Positions 8,367 through 17,743 of a stretch of 64,000 nt of DNA are shown piece by piece. Positions within the stretch are counted from its first letter, which is position 1. Each line of letters begins with the position of its first letter. A program made the position numbers and the translations under genes. The DNA lies in assembly GCF_000169455.1 (NCBI RefSeq), contig NZ_AAYC01000002.1, positions 466,191 to 530,190 of the forward strand. Direction: 5' to 3'. This DNA comes from Roseobacter sp. SK209-2-6. GTDB lineage: Bacteria; Pseudomonadota; Alphaproteobacteria; Rhodobacterales; Rhodobacteraceae. The notes beneath the pieces were generated by a model. It searched no databases. It was not told the origin of the DNA and was given only the letters and a program-made list of their open reading frames with translations.

Positions 8367-8708
8367 TCCGGTCGGACAACGGCTCAGAGTTCATTGCGCA
8401 AGCTGTGCGAGACTGGATTGAAGCCGTAGGCGCCAAGACCGCCGACATCGAGCCAGGATCACCCAAGGAAAATGGATACTGCGAAAGCTTCAACGCAAGG
8501 CTTCAGGATGAACTGCTGAACGGCGAGATCTTCTACTCGCTACGAGAGGCGCAGATCCTGATCGAGCAATGGAGGAAACACTACAACACAAAACGACCAC
8601 ATAGTGCATTGGATTATCGCCCGCCAGCCCCAGAGGTCATCGTTCCGATGGAACCCAGGCCAATCATGCACTAACATTCAAATCGGACCATTCAAGTGGG
8701 GCTGATCA
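8366..8708 (+). mobile_element. IS3-family fragment (3' third of orfB plus right end)
   Basis: The plus strand encodes the last third of an OrfB (IRSDNGSEFIAQAVRDW to the PRPIMH stop at 8674). It then runs to an IS end reading GTGGGGCTGATCA, finishing at 8708. The protein is clearly related to, but diverged from, the three intact copies (for example SPKENGYCESFNARLQDE). It is in the opposite orientation to copy 1 and has truncated the AraC-type regulator on its left. Confidence 0.85.
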
Positions 8709-8844
8709 CTGCGCCACTCAATGCTACCGTTCCAACCCATACTACTTAAGTATAGGGTTATTGAGCATTTTATTCAATTTCATCCAATGCACTAGCTAAC
8801 TATCCATTATGGATCCGATCTAGTCCATACCCGCATGTTAGCGT
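8709..8844 (+). promoter_or_regulatory. A+T-rich leader of the alginate-like operon
   Basis: Between the IS fragment and the first gene of the polysaccharide operon lie 136 A+T-rich bases. They contain a 10-bp palindrome TACTTAAGTA (8743-8752) and an inverted repeat ATCCA-N3-TGGAT (8802-8814). A promoter is expected here because the operon begins directly downstream, but no convincing -35/-10 pair stands out. Either repeat could be an operator. Confidence 0.35.
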
Positions 8845-10299
8845 TTGACACAACCTACTCTTGTGAGGACCGTCGTGCGCATTTCGCATCAACCAGCAAT
8901 CTCGGACACCGACCGCAAAGTGAATGCGGTGCTGCACCTTGAGACGCCCACAGGAGAAATGGTGACGATCGCGCAATGGTCCCTATCGGTTTTGATTTGG
9001 CCCGAAGAAGGGCCGAAATGCCCTCAAACTGGGACGTTGAGTGTTCCGTTTCAGGGTGTTGATGTCAGGTTTCCGGTCCGGTTGGAGCGGGCACATGAGA
9101 CCAATGAAGTTCTTTTGAAGGGTCTCAGCGGACGTCAGCGAGAAACTCTGGCTCTCTTCTATCGAGCACTGCTTTCCGGAAAAATGGCTTCCAGTTCCGA
9201 CGTAATCACCAGCCTAGATACGCCGGTTGACCTGGTACCCATGGAAGAGACTACATCCGAGGCTACCACGACCAAATTGATTGGGAAGTTTCGTGTCTTC
9301 CGCGTCGCATTGAACATTGTCACCTATTTGGTCTTGGCAGCTTTTATCATTGGGGTGATTGGCAACAATATTTTGACCAATCTCGACCGGATCGATATTC
9401 AGCACGGACGTGTCCTTGCGCCTATTACGGAACTTCCTGTGCCTCGAAATGGGTATGTAGAGAGTGTGCGAGCGAACATAGGTGAAACGGTTCAGGCAGG
9501 TACTACGCTTGTCCAAGTGATTGATCCTATCTATGCATCTGAACTAAAAAAGGCCGAGGCTGAGCTACGAGCCGCAGAGGCAACTTTGGAGGTTTTTCTT
9601 GGAGCCAAATCACAGTTGTTTGAGCTGGAAACGGAGCCAGCACTACTAGTGAAGCTAGCGGGCGTTGCTCGTATTTTCCAAGACTTTTCCGACTCTAGAG
9701 ATTTTGATGATATTCGACGCCGCTGGATTAACCTTCGGGATCGTGATCCGGTGGCCGCTGAAGCTTTTGATCCGCTAAAACTCACGCATAAACTCGTTGC
9801 TTCTCATATTGACATCGCACGTTTGGAAGTAAGCAAACGTCAAGCAGAATTAGAGGGCCGTCTAGCCTTGGTCAGGTCAACTCAGATCATTGCACAACAG
9901 CAGGGCACCATTCGTGAGGTTCTAGTCCAGAAAGGTCAGTTTCTTAGCTCAGGCGACCTAGCCGTGAAAATGGAGCGCCAAGAGGCACGTTTGACCATGG
10001 GCTGGGTATCCGAGCGCTTTGCTGAAACGATCTACATCGGAATGCCTGCAACCATTGGCTTCAATGAAGCCGGGGAGTCGAAACGTGTGAAAGGGACGGT
10101 TGTAGACGTGATGGCAGGGGATCACCCAGAACGACCAGGAGAATTCGGCATCATCGTCACAATTCAACCATCTGGGTTAGAACTTGCGGAACTCCGAGCT
10201 AGCCTGCGCATTGGTGCCCCGGTGAATCTAGAGGCAGAACGGCAGGTATATTCCCGCTTAAAAGCCTGGTTCGCCTCGTGGATGCAAACCGATGTATGA
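8845..10299 (+). CDS. alg44: Alg44-like protein: PilZ-like domain, one membrane helix, HlyD-type periplasmic arm
   Basis: A 484-residue protein with the Alg44 layout. A cytoplasmic PilZ-like domain (about 1-140) is followed by one transmembrane helix (about 147-172). The periplasmic membrane-fusion part has lipoyl-like hairpin halves (LAPITELPVPRNGYVESVRANIGETVQAGTT and QQQGTIREVLVQKGQFLSSGD, quoted in part) flanking a coiled coil. In Pseudomonas, Alg44 binds c-di-GMP and activates Alg8. Here an RxxxR motif (R8-R12, RTVVR) is present, but the second PilZ motif is degenerate (WSLSVLI, no D/NxSxxG). The first possible start is TTG 8845; GTG 8863 or 8875 are alternatives, and the last would remove most of the RxxxR. 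It overlaps the next gene by 8 bases. Confidence 0.75.
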   Translation: MTQPTLVRTVVRISHQPAISDTDRKVNAVLHLETPTGEMVTIAQWSLSVLIWPEEGPKCPQTGTLSVPFQGVDVRFPVRLERAHETNEVLLKGLSGRQRETLALFYRALLSGKMASSSDVITSLDTPVDLVPMEETTSEATTTKLIGKFRVFRVALNIVTYLVLAAFIIGVIGNNILTNLDRIDIQHGRVLAPITELPVPRNGYVESVRANIGETVQAGTTLVQVIDPIYASELKKAEAELRAAEATLEVFLGAKSQLFELETEPALLVKLAGVARIFQDFSDSRDFDDIRRRWINLRDRDPVAAEAFDPLKLTHKLVASHIDIARLEVSKRQAELEGRLALVRSTQIIAQQQGTIREVLVQKGQFLSSGDLAVKMERQEARLTMGWVSERFAETIYIGMPATIGFNEAGESKRVKGTVVDVMAGDHPERPGEFGIIVTIQPSGLELAELRASLRIGAPVNLEAERQVYSRLKAWFASWMQTDV

Positions 10300-11881
10300 G
10301 CCAGAAAGTGAATATGCTTTTGACAAAGATCTGTCGCTACGCTTGAAAAAGTTGAGTGGTCCGGCTCCTTCCTTTTTCATGAAATGGACATTGCCGCAGT
10401 TCACACTATTCCTGTTGATCTTTATGGGTTTGTTGTGGCTTCTCGCAAATGTACCCAATCGCTTTTTCAACCCCTCAGTGATGCATGTGACTGTTGCTCT
10501 GGGCATGTTAGGTTTGTGGCGGTTCGGCTGGTGGTTCACTCATGCTTTACGTGCACAGATTTTTGCGCGGACCAAATGGCCAGGAATGCGCAAAGACGCT
10601 GATGCCCTTTGGAACAGTGGCTGGCGCCCCCGTCACCTCCACATCCAGATGACCACTTATTTTGAGGAACCTTCAATCACCAAACGGGTGATTGGGTCTA
10701 TTCTTGGCCAGATCCGCCGCGAACAGATCCCAACCACGCTCTATATCGGTACTGGCAGTGCCTACGATGAAATCATCATACGGCAGTTTGTTGAAACCTA
10801 CGCTCAGGATATCCCGGACGATCTGGCCAGTCTGGTTTTTATCCGGCAAAATCAACCTGGAAAACGCATGGCCATTGGTTTGATCCTTCGGGCAATGTGC
10901 CGCGCCTATCACCATCCCGACGATTTGGTGATCTTCATGGATGGGGATGCCCTGTTTGGTGGTGACGTTTTGCGTAAAACGCTGCCAATGTTTGGTGCCG
11001 ACCCCGAGTTGCAAGCCCTTACAACCGATGAAGAAGTCATCTGTTACGGTCCCAAATGGATCGCCAATTGGTTGGATATGCGGTTTGCTCAGCGGCGGCT
11101 TGCAATGCAAAGCCATGCCTTATCCAACCGGGTGCTGACCCTGACAGGCCGGATGAGTGTTTTCCGAACCAAACACATCCTGGACGAGAGCTTTATCCGT
11201 ACAATCGAGGCAGATCATTTGCATCACTGGCTCTGGGGGCGGTTTCGGTTTTTGTCGGGGGATGACAAATCCAGTTGGTATCGCCTGCTGAGCCTGGGGG
11301 CCAAGATGACCTATGTTCCCGATGCAACCGTCTATACCATCGAGGTGATCAAGGAGAACGGATTTGGCCGCATGGTGCAGAACTTCCGCCGTTGGTCAGG
11401 GAATATGCTGCGTAACGGAGCCCGCGCCATCTCATTGGGGCCGCGCGGAATGCCCTTTTTCATCTGGTGGTGCCTTGTGGATCAACGCATTGCCATGTGG
11501 ACTATGATAGTCAGCCCGGTGATGGCCGTTTTGGGTTCACTCATTGCGCCGGGCTATTTCTGGAACTGTATCATTTGGGTATTGTTCTCCCGGATTGTCT
11601 TGTGCCTATTTCTGTTTGGATACAGTCGGAAGGCTGACATGAGCTGGCCCTTCATTTTGTATCTAAATCAGGTGATCAATGCTTCGGTGAAGATTTTCAT
11701 GATCTTCCATCTCTCCAAACAAAAATGGTCGAACCGCGGCAATCAAAGTGCCGGTGGCGGTGATGGGGCTCTAGAGACTGCAAAAAATTTATTTGCAAAA
11801 TTTCAAATGGTTACCGCCATTGGAATCTTTTTGGTGATCCTTTTGGCTTATGTCGAATTGATCGAGATCCCCTTCTTTTGA
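10292..11881 (+). CDS. alg8: Alg8-like family 2 glycosyltransferase (polymannuronate synthase candidate)
   Basis: This 529-residue processive GT2 enzyme is predicted to polymerise GDP-mannuronate and pass the chain across the inner membrane. Two N-terminal membrane helices (about 35-55 and 65-85) precede the GT domain. Its substrate motifs are MDGDA (D217, D219), SGDDKSSWY (322-330), matching the unusual TGDDKS of Alg8, and QNFRRW (363-368). Further membrane helices follow (about 385-470 and 505-525). Pseudomonas Alg8 is slightly shorter (about 494). Translation is coupled to the Alg44-like gene by an 8-base overlap. Lower G+C than flanking core genes suggests acquisition. A different beta-polymer synthase cannot be excluded, but AlgA and AlgD next door point to mannuronate. 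Confidence 0.8.
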   Translation: MYEPESEYAFDKDLSLRLKKLSGPAPSFFMKWTLPQFTLFLLIFMGLLWLLANVPNRFFNPSVMHVTVALGMLGLWRFGWWFTHALRAQIFARTKWPGMRKDADALWNSGWRPRHLHIQMTTYFEEPSITKRVIGSILGQIRREQIPTTLYIGTGSAYDEIIIRQFVETYAQDIPDDLASLVFIRQNQPGKRMAIGLILRAMCRAYHHPDDLVIFMDGDALFGGDVLRKTLPMFGADPELQALTTDEEVICYGPKWIANWLDMRFAQRRLAMQSHALSNRVLTLTGRMSVFRTKHILDESFIRTIEADHLHHWLWGRFRFLSGDDKSSWYRLLSLGAKMTYVPDATVYTIEVIKENGFGRMVQNFRRWSGNMLRNGARAISLGPRGMPFFIWWCLVDQRIAMWTMIVSPVMAVLGSLIAPGYFWNCIIWVLFSRIVLCLFLFGYSRKADMSWPFILYLNQVINASVKIFMIFHLSKQKWSNRGNQSAGGGDGALETAKNLFAKFQMVTAIGIFLVILLAYVELIEIPFF

Positions 11882-11983
11882 TCTCTCTATATCCTTTCGA
11901 CACAGCGCCCTGTTCTTAGGACATCAAGAAACAAAAACACATATGATGCATGCTGATTTTAAATCAAATTAGAGGAGATCATT

Positions 11984-13411
11984 GTGCTTTATCCAGTCAT
12001 TCTTGCCGGTGGAAGTGGAACGCGTCTTTGGCCGGTATCCCGCAAGAGTTTTCCAAAACAATTTGCCTCTTTGGCAGGTGAGAAGAGCCTATTTCAACAG
12101 ACCCTACAACGGTTGTCAGGTCCGGAATTCGCTGCCCCTATGGTGGTAACAGGCGAAGACTACCGATTCATCTCGCAAGAACAGATCACCGCAACAGGTG
12201 TTGAAGACAGTACACTTGTTGTCGAACCTCACGCGCGCAACACTGCCCCTGCGGTTTTGACGGCCGCATTGTCGATGCAAGATACGCCCGACGTGGTCAT
12301 GGTGATCACACCAAGCGACCATTTGATAGCTGATCATGCAGCCTTTGCCTCTGCATTGTACAACGCCAGGGTTGAGGCTGAGAAAGGTGCAATTGTCGTT
12401 TTTGGAGTGACCCCGGATCACCCGGCAACCGGATTTGGCTATCTAAAAACGTCGAACGTGCCTGTACACCAGGGATCGGCCTTGACAGTGACCGAATTTG
12501 TGGAAAAGCCACATGAAAATAAGGCCATGAAGATGATCGAGAGCGGAAACTTCTTCTGGAACTCTGGGATCTTTGTAGCGCGTGTCAGCACCATTCTGAA
12601 TGCATTTACTACCCATTCGCCGCATCTGTTAAACCCTTGCAAAGCTGCCTTGGCCCTGGGTCGCGAAGATCTCAACTTCTTGCGTTTGCATGGAGACGCT
12701 TTTTCCCAATGTGAAAATGTTTCCTTTGACTGTGCAGTCATGGAACGCATTGGAAAATGCACTGCGATACACTTGGACTGCGGCTGGTCTGATCTCGGCA
12801 GCTGGAAAGCAGTCAAGGAGCTGGGAGAAACGGATATCTCTGGCAACACTCTAGCGGGAAATGCGACGGCGATCGAGTGTTCCAACAGCTTTTTGAAGTC
12901 GGACAATCCTGACACCGCGCTGGTTGGGCTGGGCCTCAAGGACATTATCGCAGTGGCAACGGACGATGGTGTCCTCGTCACTGACATGGCGCATAGCGAC
13001 CAGATTGGCCGAACCGTTGAAGTCCTTAAAGCCCAAAAGGCCAAGCAAGCGGAAGAGTTCCGACGTTGTCACCGTCCCTGGGGCTATTATGAGACGCTGT
13101 CTCTAGGGCATCGGTTTCAAGTCAAGCGCATCATGGTCAAACCCGGTGGGCAGTTGTCACTTCAGAGCCATGTGCATCGGGCCGAACATTGGGTTGTCGT
13201 TGCGGGGTCAGCCAAAGTGACTGTGAAAGATCAGGTAAAGATGATGACAGAAAACGAGTCGACCTATATTCCTCTTGGGGCGGTCCATCGGTTAGAAAAC
13301 CCCGGGAAACTGCCTCTGCACCTCATTGAGGTCCAATCTGGCAGTTATCTCGGTGAAGACGACATTACTCGATACGAAGACGTGTACAACCGCGGTGAGG
13401 AAGTCGCATAG
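11984..13411 (+). CDS. algA: Mannose-1-phosphate guanylyltransferase/mannose-6-phosphate isomerase
   Basis: A 475-residue bifunctional type II PMI-GMP that makes GDP-mannose from fructose-6-phosphate-derived mannose phosphates (a phosphomannomutase must come from elsewhere). The nucleotidyltransferase signature GGSGTRLWPVSRKSFPKQ is at residues 9-26, and FVEKP is present. A C-terminal cupin (RPWGYYE, then QLSLQSHVHRAEHWVVV) forms the isomerase metal site. Translation starts at GTG 11984, with GAGGAG seven bases upstream. In context it supplies precursor to AlgD. A candidate terminator follows, so algD may have its own promoter. Confidence 0.93.
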   Translation: MLYPVILAGGSGTRLWPVSRKSFPKQFASLAGEKSLFQQTLQRLSGPEFAAPMVVTGEDYRFISQEQITATGVEDSTLVVEPHARNTAPAVLTAALSMQDTPDVVMVITPSDHLIADHAAFASALYNARVEAEKGAIVVFGVTPDHPATGFGYLKTSNVPVHQGSALTVTEFVEKPHENKAMKMIESGNFFWNSGIFVARVSTILNAFTTHSPHLLNPCKAALALGREDLNFLRLHGDAFSQCENVSFDCAVMERIGKCTAIHLDCGWSDLGSWKAVKELGETDISGNTLAGNATAIECSNSFLKSDNPDTALVGLGLKDIIAVATDDGVLVTDMAHSDQIGRTVEVLKAQKAKQAEEFRRCHRPWGYYETLSLGHRFQVKRIMVKPGGQLSLQSHVHRAEHWVVVAGSAKVTVKDQVKMMTENESTYIPLGAVHRLENPGKLPLHLIEVQSGSYLGEDDITRYEDVYNRGEEVA

Positions 13412-13446
13412 CGATAGCTTCCTACTGAGTTTATCCGCTGGAACGG

Positions 13447-13476
13447 CCTGCATGAGAGATCTTGCAGGTCTTTTTC
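13447..13476 (+). terminator. Candidate rho-independent terminator after algA
   Basis: A perfect 6-bp stem (CCTGCA 13447-13452 with TGCAGG 13463-13468) and a 10-base loop are followed by TCTTTTTC. It lies 36 bases past the algA stop and upstream of an A+T-rich stretch with a TATAAT at 13580-13585. This suggests algD can be transcribed separately. The stem is short, so read-through is likely. Confidence 0.45.
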
Positions 13477-13579
13477 TTTCTACTCGAATGCGAGAAGGGG
13501 TGCACTTCGGTATAGGTCCATTCCTCAATCGGCATACTCCCCTAACCAAGTGCTCAATTTATTAAATATTTCAGTAATT

Positions 13580-13617
13580 TATAATGAAGGTGTAGTAAAA
13601 ATTGAGGGGATTTCAGA
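13580..13617 (+). promoter_or_regulatory. Possible -10 element and ribosome site of algD
   Basis: A perfect TATAAT at 13580-13585 lies 33 bases before the algD ATG, in a strongly A+T-rich stretch. A good ribosome site (GAGGGG, about 13604-13609) follows. No clear -35 box is visible at the expected spacing, so this could be an activator-dependent promoter or chance. Confidence 0.35.
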
Positions 13618-15009
13618 ATGAACTTGGAGAGAATTGACGTCTCGTTTTCACGCAGTGTTGCCCAACCTCCTAAGAGCGGGAAACGCATCAGTGTTGTCGG
13701 TCTTGGATATGTCGGAGCTGTCTCGACTGCCTGCCTGTCGGCACTGGGTCATTCTGTTATTGGCGTTGATATCGACGCCGACAAGGTCGACAAGATCGGC
13801 CGAGGACTTAGCCCCATTCATGAAAAAGACCTAGGCAGCTATTTGTTCCAAGGGGTTAGCACCGGACTAGTGCACACCACAACGAACCTGGTCGCAGCGG
13901 TACGCGAAACTGATGTGACCTTTATCTCGGTCGGCACCCCGACGGCTGAGGATGGCGGATGTGATGATAGCTTTATCCGTCAGGCCGCACGGCGAATGGC
14001 CCGCGGGCTTCGACAAAAAAACAGTTTTCATGTCTTTGCTATGCGCTGCTCGATCCCACCGGGGACTACCCTTGGTGTTCTGGCTCCAATCATTGAGCGC
14101 CTTTCGGGCAAAAAGCTGGGACAGGATTTTGGTATCTGCTTCAACCCAGAGTTTCTGCGTGAAGGAGTGGCAATCGAGGACTTTTACAATCCGCCTAAGA
14201 CTGTAATTGGAGCCACGGATGCCCGAACAGCCAAAGAAATGGCGCAAATATATGCGCCGGTGGATAGCACCCCAATTGTCACCACTATTGAGGCTGCGGA
14301 GATGGTCAAATATGTCGATAATGTCTGGCACGCCGCCAAGGTCTGTTTTGCCAATGAAATTGGTCGCTTATGCAAGCCCCTGGGCGTAGACAGCCACGAG
14401 GTGATGGAGATTTTCACTCAGGACACCAAATTAAACCTATCATCCTATTACCTAAAACCTGGTTTTGCCTATGGCGGTTCCTGTCTACCCAAAGAGGTGA
14501 GAGCAGTCAGCCATATGGCGCAGCAGGCGGGCATTGATGTGCCGATGATTGCCAACCTCGACCGCTCGAATAAGGCGCAGATTCAAGAGGCTGTTCGGAT
14601 GGTATTAGCATCTGGTGCAAAACAGGTTGGCATATTAGGCGTCGCGTTTAAACCGGGCACTGATGATCTGCGCGAAAGCCCAGCATTGGAGCTTATGGCC
14701 GAGCTGCGAGAGGCAGGCCTTGAAGTTCTTGCCCATGACCATGCGATTTCTTCGAAAACTACAATTGCCGGTCAGCTGGCCTATGTACGTCACGCTAGCC
14801 CCGGTTTGCAAGCTTTAGCCGGTGTGTTGCCAGAACTACTGCGTGACGACCTTGCAGTGGTAACCCAGCACGCCGAGGTCCTAGTTACTTGCCATTCCGG
14901 CACTGAGTACCGTGAAGCCATTCAGAAAAGTCGCAAACCCGTTGTTGATCTGGTCCGGCTCTTCGCAACCGCCCCTGCGGAACTGGTAGTCGACGGCATC
15001 GGGTGGTGA
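13618..15009 (+). CDS. algD: GDP-mannose 6-dehydrogenase
   Basis: This 463-residue UDP-glucose/GDP-mannose dehydrogenase-family enzyme carries out the four-electron, NAD-dependent oxidation of GDP-mannose to GDP-mannuronate, the committed step to alginate. Visible features: Rossmann motif VVGLGYVGA (26-34), NPEFLREG (176-183), the central helix EMVKYVDNVWHAAKVCFANEIG, and the catalytic Cys289 in GGSCLPKE. It then shows AFKPGTDDLRESP and the DLV ending. Many blocks match Pseudomonas AlgD almost exactly as I recall them (KVxFANEIG, KLNLSxYYxxPGFAxGGSCLPK), which favours GDP-mannose over UDP-glucose as substrate. It has about 20 extra N-terminal residues. Confidence 0.92.
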   Translation: MNLERIDVSFSRSVAQPPKSGKRISVVGLGYVGAVSTACLSALGHSVIGVDIDADKVDKIGRGLSPIHEKDLGSYLFQGVSTGLVHTTTNLVAAVRETDVTFISVGTPTAEDGGCDDSFIRQAARRMARGLRQKNSFHVFAMRCSIPPGTTLGVLAPIIERLSGKKLGQDFGICFNPEFLREGVAIEDFYNPPKTVIGATDARTAKEMAQIYAPVDSTPIVTTIEAAEMVKYVDNVWHAAKVCFANEIGRLCKPLGVDSHEVMEIFTQDTKLNLSSYYLKPGFAYGGSCLPKEVRAVSHMAQQAGIDVPMIANLDRSNKAQIQEAVRMVLASGAKQVGILGVAFKPGTDDLRESPALELMAELREAGLEVLAHDHAISSKTTIAGQLAYVRHASPGLQALAGVLPELLRDDLAVVTQHAEVLVTCHSGTEYREAIQKSRKPVVDLVRLFATAPAELVVDGIGW

Positions 15010-15065
15010 CTCTTGCAAGCAAGTATGCAGCAAGCCCTTTCCCATAGATATGACAGGAATTAACA

Positions 15066-17699
15066 ATGCCCGATCTTTCTCAGGTGACCCTTCTTGGCAC
15101 AGCTATCTCTGAAACTTTGACTGGGACCGAAACCCAGGATGTTATTCTGGGCCGTGCAGGCAATGACTACATCTCAGGTGGTGGAAAAGGTGACCAGCTT
15201 TATGGTGACTACACGCAAGCCAACCAACTGGATGGCACAGAAGGCGCGACCTCTTTTCAAGACTATGGGGCCTCAGGTCATTGGGTTGTCTCTGCGCTAG
15301 ATGATGGGCATCAAGAAATGACGCAATCGGTCGCAACAGAAGCAGGTGGCGTCTATACATTGAATTTTGAAATTGCCTCCAATTTTGCGGCTGGGGTGAC
15401 CTCGGCTGGGATTGAGGTTCTGGTTGAAGGCGCGGTAATTGCAACGGTTTCCTCAAGCAGCGGTGTTTTTGGTGAGCATCAACTTTCTTTTACAGCCACA
15501 GACAACCAAACTGAACTGACTATACGCTCCATTGACGGGCCGACATCTGAAGGGCCAGTTATTGATACAAGTGGCGCAATTTTTCACTACGATCAGGATA
15601 TTGTGATTGATGGTCAGGCTGTCACCGTTGCTGCTTTTGCCGATGGACAGGCCAACCTCTATCAGGTGTTGAATGGCACCTTGCATGTGTTTGATACAAC
15701 AAATGGCAGCTATGAGGTCGCCGGAGCCAGCGGCACAGTCAATGTAAATTCCATCGGCTTCAACCAGGAAGACAACCTACTTTATGCCATTGCGGTTGGG
15801 AATGGTGTCGATAGCTTAGGGAACTCCGTAAGCAGAAGCGATCTGATAATGATGGATGCGATGGGCAATAGTTATCGCATCGGGGAAACACCCTATAGAT
15901 CCTGGACCGGGGATTTTGATGATCAGGGCAATCTGTGGTCTTTCAACTCCAGCATGGACCATATCGCGGTCATCGACGTCGATGCTTTGGACAGTGATGG
16001 GAACCCTGAAACCACCGTCTATAAGCTCCCAAGGGAATTGGTAACGGAACGATTTTATGACATGGCCTTTGATGCCGCATCGCAAAGCTTCTCCGGCATG
16101 GCCCGGCCCCCGGCTGAAGGTCAACCTGCAACGCTCCTGACAATCGATATTTCGTCAGGCGAGCCAGTCTTTTCTACGGTTTCGGTCACGGAGACCATGA
16201 TCGATGGGATCGCTCATCCAGGGGTTCCTTACCTGACTTTTGGCGCGGCGATTTATGACACCGACGGCAATCTTTACGTTGGTGGCAATTCAGGTGATCA
16301 CGATATGGAAAATAGCACTGCCAACAGCGGTGGGATATATCGGGTCGTATTTGACCCACAAAACGGAGAGGTTTCACTGGAACTGGTGGCAGAGGCCCCT
16401 CGCTCATCATCAAATGATGGCGCTGGTGACCCCAGAGCGCTTAGCCCATTTGCAGATGTAGATCTAACTGCTTCCATATTGATCCGAGATATTGCCTTGG
16501 TGACAACCAGTGAAGGAGATTTGACATTTGACGATACTCTCGTTGGAGAAGCTGGGGCGGATACGCTCGATGGTGGACTTGGCGCAGATCTGGCTATCGG
16601 TGGCAGCTTAGGAGATCATTTGCGAGGAGGTACCGGCGATGATGACCTGCACGGTGGAGCTGCCCCCAGCGATCGCAGCAGCGAAGTTATCTCTTTCTAT
16701 GATGAAAGTGGTTTGCGCTACGATCAGTTTGGTAATCTGCTGGCCGAGGACGATGATTTTCTTTTTGGAGGGGCTGGCAACGACACCCTCTCGGGTTCAG
16801 CAGGGCATGACACACTTGAAGGAGGTACAGGCAATGACGAGCTTTCCGGTGGTTCTGGTCTGGATGTTCTCTCAGGAGGTGTTGGTGATGATACCCTCTC
16901 GGGCGGTTCCGAGGGGGACATTCTATACGGAAATGACGGGAATGACCTCCTAAGAGGTGGCTCAGGTCAAGACCAGTTATTAGGTGGTTCGGGAACTGAT
17001 GAGTTAAACGGTGGTTCTGGTGATGATGCTCTTTCAGGCGACTCAGGTACTGACTTCCTTGAAGGAGGGAGCGGCCATGACACTCTCGATGGTGGAGTTG
17101 ATGACGATACCGTCATCGGTGGAAGCGGTGATGACAGTTTAACCGGAGGCTATGGTAACGATAGCATTTCAGCGGGATCAGGTAATGATACGGCTTCGGG
17201 CGGAGCCGGTGCCGATAAGGTTCTAGGTGGGGCGGGTAATGACCAATTGAGTGGCGGCTTAGGAAATGATCGCCTCAATGGTGGAAGCGGAGCAGATTTA
17301 TTGGCCGGCGGAGATGGCAACGATCACCTTAATGGAGGCTTGGGGCATGATCTCTTGTTAGGCGGTGCTGGAAATGACCGTATCTATCTTGGAGCCGGAA
17401 ATGATTCTGCAACAGGCGGTGGCGACGCCGACCGTTTTATCTTCCGCACCGAAGACTTGGATGGGTCAACTGACTTGATCACTGATTTTTCCACATTGGA
17501 AGGCGATATACTGGATTTCAGGTCCTTGGATTTGATGGAAGATGGGATGAGCTTTTCAGAATGGTTTAATGGAGCGGCTACATATAACGGTGTAGGAGAT
17601 GTAACCATATCTTTCGGCGGAAGTTTGGTCATCTTGGAAGGATTGAGCATTTCTGATGATCAAGATCTGTTCTCACTAGGTGAAGCCATTTGGCTCTAA
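15066..17699 (+). CDS. Large secreted RTX protein with DUF6923-like beta-propeller
   Basis: An 877-residue protein, last gene of the alginate-like operon. It opens with a short RTX block ([20 protein letters not shown], about 27-46). A jelly-roll-like domain follows (about 55-155), then a beta-propeller region of the DUF6923 type (about 165-465, with repeated [18 protein letters not shown] strands). A long array of GGxGxDxLx calcium-binding nonapeptides runs from about 490 to 785. The C-terminus (DRFIFR...[14 protein letters not shown]) is typical of type I secretion substrates. No epimerase or lyase domain is recognisable. By position it is probably exported to bind, order or crosslink the polymer in a calcium-dependent way; that role is inference. 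It ends 10 bases before IS copy 2. Confidence 0.8.
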   Translation: MPDLSQVTLLGTAISETLTGTETQDVILGRAGNDYISGGGKGDQLYGDYTQANQLDGTEGATSFQDYGASGHWVVSALDDGHQEMTQSVATEAGGVYTLNFEIASNFAAGVTSAGIEVLVEGAVIATVSSSSGVFGEHQLSFTATDNQTELTIRSIDGPTSEGPVIDTSGAIFHYDQDIVIDGQAVTVAAFADGQANLYQVLNGTLHVFDTTNGSYEVAGASGTVNVNSIGFNQEDNLLYAIAVGNGVDSLGNSVSRSDLIMMDAMGNSYRIGETPYRSWTGDFDDQGNLWSFNSSMDHIAVIDVDALDSDGNPETTVYKLPRELVTERFYDMAFDAASQSFSGMARPPAEGQPATLLTIDISSGEPVFSTVSVTETMIDGIAHPGVPYLTFGAAIYDTDGNLYVGGNSGDHDMENSTANSGGIYRVVFDPQNGEVSLELVAEAPRSSSNDGAGDPRALSPFADVDLTASILIRDIALVTTSEGDLTFDDTLVGEAGADTLDGGLGADLAIGGSLGDHLRGGTGDDDLHGGAAPSDRSSEVISFYDESGLRYDQFGNLLAEDDDFLFGGAGNDTLSGSAGHDTLEGGTGNDELSGGSGLDVLSGGVGDDTLSGGSEGDILYGNDGNDLLRGGSGQDQLLGGSGTDELNGGSGDDALSGDSGTDFLEGGSGHDTLDGGVDDDTVIGGSGDDSLTGGYGNDSISAGSGNDTASGGAGADKVLGGAGNDQLSGGLGNDRLNGGSGADLLAGGDGNDHLNGGLGHDLLLGGAGNDRIYLGAGNDSATGGGDADRFIFRTEDLDGSTDLITDFSTLEGDILDFRSLDLMEDGMSFSEWFNGAATYNGVGDVTISFGGSLVILEGLSISDDQDLFSLGEAIWL

Positions 17700-17743
17700 G
17701 AACAATAGATGATCAGCCCCATCGAAGTGGTCCAGTGTGAGTG

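Noticed and set aside
7696..8493. A full 265-residue AraC-family regulator.
   Set aside because: The first 40 or so codons are antisense to a transposase fragment; the real gene is truncated.
16540..17420. CRISPR-like or minisatellite DNA repeat.
   Set aside because: The 27-base periodicity is explained by in-frame RTX nonapeptide codons; the units vary and there are no unique spacers.
15066..17699. Secreted mannuronan C5-epimerase.
   Set aside because: RTX modules are present but no parallel beta-helix epimerase domain or its catalytic motif could be recognised.
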